In this document: piece after piece, positions 1-5,555 of the stretch
Position numbering within the stretch: the first letter of the stretch is position 1
Layout: each line of letters starts with the position of its first letter
Assembly (NCBI GenBank): GCA_039798005.1
Contig: JBDKGV010000233.1
Coordinates: 1 to 5,555, forward strand
Origin: JBDKGV01 sp039798005
GTDB lineage: Bacteria; Fibrobacterota; Fibrobacteria; UBA5070
Reading direction: 5' to 3'
DNA: 5,555 nt
Position numbers and translations under genes: made by a program
The notes under the pieces: generated by a model
The model's input: the letters and a program-made list of their open reading frames with translations, nothing else
Told to the model about the DNA's origin: nothing
The model's database searches: none

Positions 1-1199
1 ACACGGGGATACCGGGCCAACCGGGCGATGAGCTGACCTCCCGGCCCGAAGATCTCCAGCATTCCCTTGGCCGTCCGGCGCCAGCCTTGAACCGCACTCA
101 ATCCGAGAACGAAACGCTGGCCGACCTGGCTTGCGCCATTCTCGGAGCAGCCGATCTCGGTCACGCCTGCGGATTTGAGCCGGAGCGTATCCACATTCGA
201 CCACCACGATCCACCGAAGTGATTGCAATCGATGGTGCCGTAGAGTTTCCCGGAGGTTTCGATGGCAAGCTCGATCCCTTTTCCAAACCATGCGGTGGTA
301 TCAAGCTGATGCAGAAACCAGGTCCCCAACAAGGAGTCGGAGTTCCAGACCGGATCAAGTGGCATCAAGCAGCCCACGGCATCCGATGCGTAGCGAATGC
401 AGCCGTTGCCCAACTGAACCGTGCGGGTCAGTGTCGCGACGATCACGCTGTCGGCACTGCGCAAGATCAGGCGTTTTTCCGAATCGATCGCCCAGTAGGC
501 CGTGGCCCCGACAGCCCGGTTGACATCCATGTCCGTCGCCCAAGCCCCGGTCGAATCCAGGCAGGCCATCAAGGTCGTGGCACCACCCTTCAAGCTCAAG
601 GACGAACCGCTGACGGTCCAGCTTCCTCCTGCGGAATGGTTGCAGCCGTCATAGAAGGAGAAGCCGTCGACCCCCAATCCGATGTAGGGGTGAGCGGATC
701 CCGTGCGGATCGCCTTCCCATAGGTCGTCTCGAAGAACCATTCGCCGCGCAAGAGGGAATCGCTGCGGGAGAGACCCGAGCTGTCCAGCCGGATGATCAC
801 ATCGATCGATCCCTTGGCGGGCTTGAGATCCAGCACCGCCTTGGCCGTGCCTCCCGGCGTGACCACGACCGTGCCCTTGGCGTACCATGAGATCGTCCCG
901 GCGGCGTTGTAGAGTGCCGCGTCCAGGCTCCACTCGCCCGGCTCGAGGTCGGTCACGCGCACGACCTGATCAAGCTTGACGGCCACGATCTTGAGTTGAG
1001 TTCCCTTGCGAAGCTCCAGACGCAGGGAATCCGCAGAGCCCTTCACCTTGCTCAGGACGGCGGTATCCAGCTGGAAGGACATGCCCCCGACCACGGCGAG
1101 GTCTTGGGTCATCACGCTTTGGGGAGAATCCGAGCAACCCGCCAAGGGAAGCAGGATCGCAGTCGGCAGAAGGAGACTCAAGGTGCGAAGCAGTTTCAT
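1..1199 (-). CDS. Lipoprotein with two tandem META (HslJ-type) domains (3' end outside window)
   Basis: 399 residues are visible with no interruption; the C-terminus lies beyond position 1. The N-terminus is a lipoprotein signal peptide: K2 and R5, a leucine-rich core, then the lipobox L19-A20-G21-C22, with serine after the cysteine. Residues about 30-140 are beta-rich, with a 'VTDLEPGEWSLDAALYNA' turn like carboxypeptidase-regulatory or prealbumin-like folds. Residues about 149-257 match a META/DUF306 domain: 'LRGEW', 'DGCNHSAGGSW' (184-194), 'TTLMAC' (208-213). A second, more divergent copy occupies about 289-393: 'LLGTW', 'IDCNHFGGSW' (323-332), 'TEIGC' (347-351). Each copy keeps the paired cysteines (186/213 and 325/351). 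META proteins such as HslJ are envelope-associated and of uncertain biochemical role. The ATG at 1199 has GGAG six bases upstream. The gene lies on the same strand as the sulfur-relay cassette but 129 bases away, so membership in that operon is uncertain. Confidence 0.87.
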   Translation of the reverse strand, partial: MKLLRTLSLLLPTAILLPLAGCSDSPQSVMTQDLAVVGGMSFQLDTAVLSKVKGSADSLRLELRKGTQLKIVAVKLDQVVRVTDLEPGEWSLDAALYNAAGTISWYAKGTVVVTPGGTAKAVLDLKPAKGSIDVIIRLDSSGLSRSDSLLRGEWFFETTYGKAIRTGSAHPYIGLGVDGFSFYDGCNHSAGGSWTVSGSSLSLKGGATTLMACLDSTGAWATDMDVNRAVGATAYWAIDSEKRLILRSADSVIVATLTRTVQLGNGCIRYASDAVGCLMPLDPVWNSDSLLGTWFLHQLDTTAWFGKGIELAIETSGKLYGTIDCNHFGGSWWSNVDTLRLKSAGVTEIGCSENGASQVGQRFVLGLSAVQGWRRTAKGMLEIFGPGGQLIARLARYPR

Positions 1200-1328
1200 G
1201 GAACACTCCGGTCGGGACAGGAAATTGAAAGGACAGGCGGCATTGCTTTCAGAACATAAGCCGCGGCACGGACTTCAGGGGCAGTTCCCGGGCCACCGTT
1301 TCAGGATGTGTACTCCGGGCGAGGACGC
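1200..1328 (-). other. Intergenic gap between cassette and lipoprotein gene
   Basis: The only non-coding stretch in the window, 129 bases. No GC-rich hairpin followed by a T-run was found, so there is no evident intrinsic terminator after the desulfurase-rhodanese gene. No well-spaced -35/-10 pair stands out; the most AT-rich spot is TTATGT at 1259-1254 without a matching -35 box. It holds an 8-base palindrome GCCGCGGC (1260-1267) and a directly repeated CCTGTCC (minus strand, 1237-1231 and 1221-1215), sixteen bases apart. The lipoprotein may have its own promoter here or be reached by read-through. Confidence 0.5.
1206..1209 (-). promoter_or_regulatory. Ribosome binding site for the META-domain lipoprotein
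   Basis: GGAG on the minus strand with a six-base spacer (TGTTCC) before the ATG at 1199. The signal peptide follows at once, which confirms the start. Confidence 0.65.
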
Positions 1329-2798
1329 TCAAGCCTTCCGGCGGGCGACCTTCCAGCCGGCCATGCCAAACGCCAGGAACGAGACGTCGCGCACGCCTTG
1401 GCGACGCAGCTTCCAGGCGAGGATGGGCGCATCCACACCGGCTTGGCAGACCACCAGCACCCGTTTGTCGCGCGGAACCTGCGGGAGCGAACGGGCGAAG
1501 GGCCAGTCGATCTCGTGGGCACCGGGAAGAGTCGGAATGAATCTCCGGTCGTAGCCATGCCGCGCATCCAGGATCCAGAGATCACCGCGAGCCAGAAACG
1601 CCTCATCGACCTCGGCCGGCAGGACCATGCCCAGCGGCACCACCTTGCCGCCGAAGTATTCGCCCAGCAGCTCGAGCACCCGATCGATGTCCGCCCGGCT
1701 CGTGGGCGCATCGCCACCGCAGGCAAGCGAGAAGCGAAGCGTCTCGCGGGCCACCTCGGGAGAAGCACCCAATGCCAAAAGCACATGGCTGGGCTCGTCG
1801 CTTTCGGTGTTGCAGGCACTGCCCGCCCCCACCGCCACGCCTCGGGAATCGAGCCACCCCAAGAGCACCGCATTGGACACGCCGGGAAAGCGGATGGACA
1901 GGGTGTTGGGCAGTCCGCCGGGACCATGGAAGAATTGCGCCTGCGGAACCAAGCACCGAATACCTTCGGCCAAGCGTTGCGAAAGGGAGGCGATCTCGTC
2001 CCTTCGGGCAAGGAGTGCGGGAACCTCGCGGAAGGCCTCAGCCATGCCGGCGATCCCCGGCAGGTTCTCGGTGCCCGCCCGCATCCCCTGTTCCTGATGC
2101 CCGCCGCGCAACATCGGATGCAGCGGGGCACCGTTGCGGACGATCAAGGCACCGGTGCCGCGCGGCCCATGGAACTTGTGGGCTGAGACGAAGGCGTAAT
2201 CCACATCCAATGCAGAAAGGTCCACCGGGATGCGGCCCACGGCCTGCACGCAGTCGCACAGGACCCTGGCCCCGTGTGCATGGACAATTCTTGTCAAACT
2301 CGCGATATCCTGGACCGTGCCGACCTCGTTGTTGGCAAGCATGCAGCACACCAGCGCCACATCCTCGCCCATCATGTCCTTGAGGGCGGCGAGATCGACG
2401 CGCCCGGTCGCGTCCACGGGAATATCGTGAACTGAGCGCCCCGCCCACGCGACGGCATCCAGCGCCCCATGCACGCAAGCATGCTCAATGGGAGTGGTCA
2501 GGATGCGGCGGCGCAGATCCCCGGCCGCCTCCGTCATGCAGCTGGAAACCGCCAGATGGGCCGCCTCGGTCGCGCCCGATACGAAGACGACGGTGGCGTC
2601 TCCCGCGTTCAAGCCACTTGCCACCGCGCGCCGCGCCCCTTCAAGCAGCGAGGCGGCAAGGCGGCCTTCCCCGTGCAGGGAACTGGGATTGCCGAACACC
2701 TCGGCCTGCACCTTGTCCATGGCTCGACGCACCGCCTTCGAAGCTTGGGAGGTGGAATTGGCATCGAGCCAGATCTTGCGGTCGCGACGGAGGAACAT
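1329..2798 (-). CDS. Cysteine desulfurase-rhodanese fusion protein
   Basis: A 489-residue fusion. Residues 9 to about 382 form a class V aminotransferase-fold cysteine desulfurase of group I (IscS/NifS), which uses PLP to convert cysteine to alanine and an enzyme persulfide. Visible landmarks are 'FGNPSS' (35-40), 'SGATE' (74-78), H106 in 'IEH' to stack on PLP, 'NNEVG' (156-160), D182 and Q185, the PLP lysine K208 in 'SAHK', R355 in 'LRFSLA', and the sulfur-accepting C329 in 'GSACNTESDEPSH'. After a short linker, residues about 396-489 form a rhodanese domain: 'LWILDAR' (407-413), 'IPTLPGA', C451 in a 'CQAGVDA' loop and a terminal 'GMAGW'. The fusion should pass sulfur from C329 to C451 and on to an acceptor. 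The ATG at 2798 was chosen because it overlaps the methyltransferase stop (TGATG) and follows GGAG at seven bases. The longer in-frame opening up to 3659 lies wholly inside upstream genes. Last gene of the cassette. Confidence 0.95.
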   Translation of the reverse strand: MFLRRDRKIWLDANSTSQASKAVRRAMDKVQAEVFGNPSSLHGEGRLAASLLEGARRAVASGLNAGDATVVFVSGATEAAHLAVSSCMTEAAGDLRRRILTTPIEHACVHGALDAVAWAGRSVHDIPVDATGRVDLAALKDMMGEDVALVCCMLANNEVGTVQDIASLTRIVHAHGARVLCDCVQAVGRIPVDLSALDVDYAFVSAHKFHGPRGTGALIVRNGAPLHPMLRGGHQEQGMRAGTENLPGIAGMAEAFREVPALLARRDEIASLSQRLAEGIRCLVPQAQFFHGPGGLPNTLSIRFPGVSNAVLLGWLDSRGVAVGAGSACNTESDEPSHVLLALGASPEVARETLRFSLACGGDAPTSRADIDRVLELLGEYFGGKVVPLGMVLPAEVDEAFLARGDLWILDARHGYDRRFIPTLPGAHEIDWPFARSLPQVPRDKRVLVVCQAGVDAPILAWKLRRQGVRDVSFLAFGMAGWKVARRKA

Positions 2799-3385
2799 CA
2801 CCAGACTCCAGGGATGAAGCGCGCGGTGCGCTTGCGATAGGCACGATAGGCGTCGCCATGGCGGGCTTCTAGGGCGCGCTCCTCTTGAGGAATGCGCGAA
2901 AGCGTCGCCACGGTATCCAAGACAAGGCAGGCCCACGAAACGGGGTTGGGGCAGATCAGGGAAAGACCGAGCGACTCGAAGAACCCGACGAGATAGACGG
3001 GATGACGGATGCGGGCGTAAATCCCTTCCGTCTGGAGCATCGCTCCGGTGCGCGGCGTGGTCCACGGACTCCATCGCCCCGCAAGGGGCCCGTGCAGGAG
3101 CCGCATCCTCAGACGGTTCGCTCCCAAGAAGAGCACGCAACCGGCCGCGAACCACGGCAGCTCCCCGCCCCGCAGCAAAAGCCACGCCCCGGTCGCCATG
3201 GAGGAAAGCACATAGGCCACGTTGAAGACCCAGATCGAAACGCCCCCTTGACGAGGTTGGTCGGAATCGGGAACATGCCTGCGCCATTCCCGCCACTCCG
3301 AGACGTTGCGCACCGTCACGGCCGTAAGGAAAATCCAGAACCAAGCCGTGAGGGTCCAATCCAAGCCAAGGACGGAAATTGTCAT
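2798..3385 (-). CDS. Membrane methyltransferase, ICMT/PEMT family
   Basis: A 195-residue, strongly hydrophobic protein. Likely membrane segments lie near residues 9-26, 52-71, 76-90 and 138-160. The conserved C-terminal half of the isoprenylcysteine carboxyl methyltransferase/phospholipid methyltransferase family is clear: 'TEGIYARIRHPVY' (119-131) with the R127-H128-P129 SAM-binding motif, the glutamate pair E168-E169, then 'GDAYRAYRKRT' and a terminal 'RFIPG'. Known members methylate lipid-like or prenylated substrates at the membrane using S-adenosylmethionine. Bacterial members are often misnamed, since bacteria generally lack CaaX-prenylated proteins, so the true substrate here is open. 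The ATG at 3385 overlaps the glycosyltransferase stop (ATGA) and follows a GGAAGGG site. The TGA at 2800-2798 shares one base with the next start. Placement directly after a glycosyltransferase suggests both act on the same hydrophobic molecule; this is inference. Confidence 0.88.
   Translation of the reverse strand: MTISVLGLDWTLTAWFWIFLTAVTVRNVSEWREWRRHVPDSDQPRQGGVSIWVFNVAYVLSSMATGAWLLLRGGELPWFAAGCVLFLGANRLRMRLLHGPLAGRWSPWTTPRTGAMLQTEGIYARIRHPVYLVGFFESLGLSLICPNPVSWACLVLDTVATLSRIPQEERALEARHGDAYRAYRKRTARFIPGVW
2806..2809 (-). promoter_or_regulatory. Ribosome binding site for the desulfurase-rhodanese gene
   Basis: GGAG on the minus strand, seven bases before the ATG at 2798, within the end of the methyltransferase gene. 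It supports the 2798 start rather than any upstream in-frame codon; a GTG immediately before this ATG is a minor alternative. Confidence 0.6.
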
Positions 3386-4593
3386 ACGATCCCTTCCAGA
3401 TGCGAGATCGCCTCGGCCACGCCGTTTCGTTTGACAAGCGGCACCGCGAAGGCTCGGGCACGGGCGGCCATCTCCGGCGCAAGCGCCTTGCGGATCGCGA
3501 TCTCAAGGCCCTGCTCCATGGCACGACGCGGCACGGCGGCGGGAGCCAACCCCAAGGATTCAAGCCTGCGTCCCCAATGGTGCTGGTCCAAAAGGTGCGG
3601 AACAAGAACCTGGGGAACCCCGGAACGGGCCGCGGTCCAGGTCGTCCCGGCACCGCCATGGTGGATCACCGCCCGCACCCTGGGAAAGAGCTTGGCGTGC
3701 GAGGTCCGCCCGACCTCCAGCACCTGCCCATCGCGCCCTTTGGCATGCAGGCCGCCCCAACCCTTGGCCACGATGGCACGGCAACCGATCCGTTCCACCG
3801 CCTGCGCCACGATACGCGAGGTCGCCTCGGGATTCTCGTCACCCATGCTGCCAAAGCCCACGAACACCGGCGCCTCTCCGGCCTGCAGGAACGCCTCGAT
3901 CTCCGGGGAAAGCTCCCCGTCGTCAAGGCCCCAATAGCCGGTCTGCACAAGACCCGACGGCGCATCGGGAGGAAAGGTCCCCAGCTCCGGATCCATGGCC
4001 ACAAGGAAGGAGCTTGCAAAGTGCCGGTAGAAATCCGGACACGGCGCGAGTCCCAGCTTTGTGCGCCCTGCGTTGATGCGACCCAGCACGGCAAGGTTCA
4101 TCGCAGCCCCCACCAGCCTCCACAGGAGGAGATTCACCATGGGTGGCAAACCCCACCACGGCAACGGGGTGGGCGTATGGTATCGACTGGGCACCAGCGT
4201 GGGGATGTGGACCGCATGCCGGTAGGGAATCCCTCGCGCTTGGGCAAGGCTTGATGCGGCGAAATGCAGCCCCCCGCCCACGATGGCGTCCACCCCGTCC
4301 AAGTGTTTTTCCAAGGAGGTGAACTGACCATCCACGGCGTTTCGGCACCAGCGCAGCATCGTCAGGATCCCGCCCAAGGGGCGCCCGTTCAACGTCCCCG
4401 CAAGTCGCGTGACCACATCGTGGAACACCGGTCCCTCCGGCACGTAGCCCAAGCCACGCGCGGCGAAGGCGGACTCGAAATCGGGAGCCCCCACGCACAG
4501 AGACTCATGCCCCGCCTCGCGCAGACCGACCGCCAAGGCAAGATGCGGGCGCACGTCCCCTTCCGAGCCCACCGGTGCCAGCAGGACCTTCAT
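3382..4593 (-). CDS. GT1-family glycosyltransferase (UGT/sterol/antibiotic type, GT-B fold)
   Basis: A 403-residue protein, normal for bacterial GT1 enzymes. The N-terminus, MKVLLAPVGSEGDVRP, carries the GSxGDVxP loop. In vancomycin-group and sterol glycosyltransferases this loop holds a functional Asp (here D13) in place of the catalytic His of plant UGTs. The C-terminal nucleotide-sugar lobe has 'FVGFGSM' (244-250), 'HHGGAGTT' (311-318) for the donor diphosphate and 'PHLLDQHHWG' (332-341) for the sugar. Such enzymes move a sugar from a nucleotide donor to a usually hydrophobic small molecule. A hydrophobic stretch near 150-170 lies in the acceptor lobe and could aid membrane contact. The start at 4593 was chosen for its ATGA overlap with the upstream stop and an AAGGGGG site seven bases ahead; an in-frame GTG at 4617 is the weaker alternative. 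Its stop overlaps the methyltransferase start by ATGA. Donor and acceptor are unknown. Confidence 0.93.
   Translation of the reverse strand: MKVLLAPVGSEGDVRPHLALAVGLREAGHESLCVGAPDFESAFAARGLGYVPEGPVFHDVVTRLAGTLNGRPLGGILTMLRWCRNAVDGQFTSLEKHLDGVDAIVGGGLHFAASSLAQARGIPYRHAVHIPTLVPSRYHTPTPLPWWGLPPMVNLLLWRLVGAAMNLAVLGRINAGRTKLGLAPCPDFYRHFASSFLVAMDPELGTFPPDAPSGLVQTGYWGLDDGELSPEIEAFLQAGEAPVFVGFGSMGDENPEATSRIVAQAVERIGCRAIVAKGWGGLHAKGRDGQVLEVGRTSHAKLFPRVRAVIHHGGAGTTWTAARSGVPQVLVPHLLDQHHWGRRLESLGLAPAAVPRRAMEQGLEIAIRKALAPEMAARARAFAVPLVKRNGVAEAISHLEGIV
3391..3397 (-). promoter_or_regulatory. Ribosome binding site for the ICMT-family methyltransferase
   Basis: GGAAGGG on the minus strand, five bases before the ATG at 3385 and inside the 3' end of the glycosyltransferase gene. 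Together with the ATGA overlap it supports translational coupling. Confidence 0.7.
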
Positions 4594-5555
4594 CGAAGCG
4601 CCCCCTTCAGGCGGCACAGGCCCTCCTCCAGCATGGTCGCGGGATGCGAAAGGATGCTGGAAAAGCCCAGCGAACAGGCGCTGGGGCAGGCCCTTGCACA
4701 GCGCGGGATCGGGCCGTGCCGGTCCTTCCCCTTGGCAAGCAAGGCGTCCAGGCTCCCCTCCTCAAGCAGGTTCCCGGCGACCTTCCCGATCTCCAGACAC
4801 GGGTAGTACACGTCGCCATTCGGGGCGATGGCCACGATCGTGAGCGGACGGCAATCGAAGTCCGCCCCGTCGCGCAACCATTCCAAGGCCTTGGCGGTGG
4901 TCTGGATCTTCGCCCCCTTGCGCTTCTCGGCAAGCAGGAAGGCAAAGGTCTGCGACAGGCGAGGATCCTGCCGCAACCCCTCCGGCAATCGGGTTCCGCA
5001 CAACTGAGGGTAGCAGGCGAAGGTCGCGTCCAGTTCCTGCGACAGCGCAAGCAGGGCAGGCACCTCCTCGAGATTCTCGGGCGTGGCGACCATGGAAAGG
5101 ACAAGTTCCGTCTTCCTCAATCGCGATGCCTCGCGGATCCGCTCAAGCAGGATCGCCAGGGTCTTCTCACCCTTCCCGTACCACTGCGCCGCACGCTGCG
5201 GGTCCAAGGTGTCCAGGCTCACGACCAAGGTCGAGATCGAGCGCTCCACCGCCTCCAGATGGGCATCGAGATGCCATCCGTTGGTGGTCAGGACGGTCTG
5301 CCCGAAGCGGTGCCTCGGGAGGTTGGACAGAATTTGACTTGTTTCGGGATGCAGGAGAGGCTCGCCGCCGGTGAGTTCCAGATGGTTGCAGACCTTGCGG
5401 ATCCTGCCAAACAGCTCGTCCAGACGCGTGGCCGACAGCACTGCGCCAGCCTTGCGCGGATAGGGAACCCCGTCCCCGTCGCTGCAATACGGACACCGGA
5501 AGTCGCAGGCGTAGGTGAGGTACTGGACGGCAAGGAAAGGCAGCCAGCGTTCCTC
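4590..5555 (-). CDS. Radical SAM enzyme with Cys-rich C-terminal region (5' end outside window)
   Basis: Partial gene: the frame is open from the window edge to a TGA at 4592-4590, giving 321 visible residues. The cluster motif is present as C17-x3-C21-x2-C24 (YACDFRCPYC, bases 5507-5484), so only a short N-terminal piece is missing. An internal GTG at 5441 is not the start, because it would remove the cluster. T62-GGEPLL follows, the usual SAM-contacting glycine motif of the partial TIM barrel. The C-terminal part has C235, an 'APNGDVYYPC' stretch ending at C253, then C286-x3-C290-x3-C294 and C314. This resembles a SPASM/Twitch auxiliary-cluster region but departs from the standard spacing. 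The family binds a [4Fe-4S] cluster that cleaves S-adenosylmethionine to a 5'-deoxyadenosyl radical in the cytoplasm. The substrate cannot be read from sequence. It overlaps the glycosyltransferase start by ATGA. Family assignment is firm; subfamily is unknown. Confidence 0.93.
   Translation of the reverse strand, partial: EERWLPFLAVQYLTYACDFRCPYCSDGDGVPYPRKAGAVLSATRLDELFGRIRKVCNHLELTGGEPLLHPETSQILSNLPRHRFGQTVLTTNGWHLDAHLEAVERSISTLVVSLDTLDPQRAAQWYGKGEKTLAILLERIREASRLRKTELVLSMVATPENLEEVPALLALSQELDATFACYPQLCGTRLPEGLRQDPRLSQTFAFLLAEKRKGAKIQTTAKALEWLRDGADFDCRPLTIVAIAPNGDVYYPCLEIGKVAGNLLEEGSLDALLAKGKDRHGPIPRCARACPSACSLGFSSILSHPATMLEEGLCRLKGALR
4601..4607 (-). promoter_or_regulatory. Ribosome binding site for the glycosyltransferase
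   Basis: AAGGGGG on the minus strand, seven bases before the ATG at 4593. It lies inside the last codons of the radical SAM gene. It decides the start in favour of 4593 over the GTG at 4617, which would place this site inside the coding region. Confidence 0.7.

Larger units (their letters stand above)
1329..5555 (-). other. Putative four-gene translationally coupled operon
   Basis: Radical SAM, GT1 glycosyltransferase, ICMT-family methyltransferase and desulfurase-rhodanese genes follow one another with overlaps of 4, 4 and 1 bases (at 4590-4593, 3382-3385 and 2798). This is seen directly. Such packing normally means one mRNA and coordinated expression. The promoter must lie beyond 5555. That the four proteins share one pathway is inference from the packing. 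Confidence 0.85.

Noticed and set aside
87..890. Long plus-strand open frame (267 codons) opposite the lipoprotein gene
   Set aside because: It is antisense to a frame with a signal peptide and two recognisable META domains. Its own product is low-complexity, rich in Gly, Arg and Asp, with no family motif. This is a typical GC-rich shadow.
1260..1300. Possible intrinsic terminator after the desulfurase-rhodanese gene
   Set aside because: GCCGCGGC and the CCCGGG-containing stretch give only short palindromes, and there is no T-run after them on the minus strand.
1308..2186. Plus-strand open frame (292 codons) opposite the desulfurase
   Set aside because: Antisense to the K208 and C329 active-site regions of a clear cysteine desulfurase; no motif of its own.
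2799..3659. In-frame N-terminal extension of the desulfurase-rhodanese frame by 287 codons
   Set aside because: The extension runs through the methyltransferase gene and part of the glycosyltransferase gene in another frame, and its product is Arg/Pro-rich without motif. The ATG at 2798 has a ribosome binding site, a TGATG overlap and the expected IscS-like N-terminus.
2885..4254. Overlapping plus-strand open frames (350 and 291 codons) opposite the methyltransferase and glycosyltransferase
   Set aside because: Arg/Pro/His-rich products with no recognisable domain, antisense to genes with intact family motifs and ribosome binding sites.
4590..5441. Complete 283-residue radical SAM protein starting at the GTG at 5441
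   Set aside because: The frame continues to the window edge and the CxxxCxxC cluster motif (5507-5484) lies upstream of that GTG, so a protein from 5441 would lack its catalytic cluster.
1..5555. RNA genes, CRISPR arrays, insertion sequences or RiPP precursor peptides
   Set aside because: No tRNA-like cloverleaf, regular repeat-spacer array, transposase motif, or small coding frame with a leader/core look was seen. Almost all bases are taken up by the five minus-strand genes.

Overview
The window is GC-rich and densely coded. Every convincing gene lies on the minus strand, so transcription runs from position 5555 toward position 1. A Gram-negative bacterium is suggested by the lipobox-bearing META-domain lipoprotein and the overlapping operon structure. 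The N-terminal style of the lipoprotein (a beta-rich segment built on an 'LEPGEW' turn) recalls environmental Fibrobacterota, but that is an impression and the phylum cannot be fixed from this window.

Layout in order of transcription: (1) 5555-4590, a radical SAM enzyme whose first residues lie beyond the window edge but whose CxxxCxxC cluster motif is inside it; (2) 4593-3382, a GT1-family (UGT/sterol/antibiotic type, GT-B fold) glycosyltransferase; (3) 3385-2798, a small membrane methyltransferase of the isoprenylcysteine/phospholipid methyltransferase (ICMT/PEMT) family; (4) 2798-1329, a group I (IscS/NifS-like) cysteine desulfurase fused at its C-terminus to a rhodanese domain. Successive genes overlap by 4, 4 and 1 bases (ATGA, ATGA, TGATG). 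Each start inside the cassette has a purine-rich ribosome binding site within the end of the preceding gene. They almost certainly form one translationally coupled operon that begins upstream of the window.

After a 129-base gap (1328-1200) with no clear terminator or promoter comes (5) 1199-1, a lipoprotein with two META (HslJ-type) domains in tandem, still open at the window edge.

The four-gene cassette is the notable part. A radical SAM enzyme, a glycosyltransferase that probably takes a hydrophobic acceptor, a membrane methyltransferase and a self-contained cysteine-to-persulfide sulfur relay make a plausible tailoring set for a small, lipid-like or sulfur-containing metabolite. I do not recognise the pathway, and no precursor peptide, polyketide or terpene enzyme, or transporter is visible in the window. 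Assignment to families is well supported; the shared product is inference.
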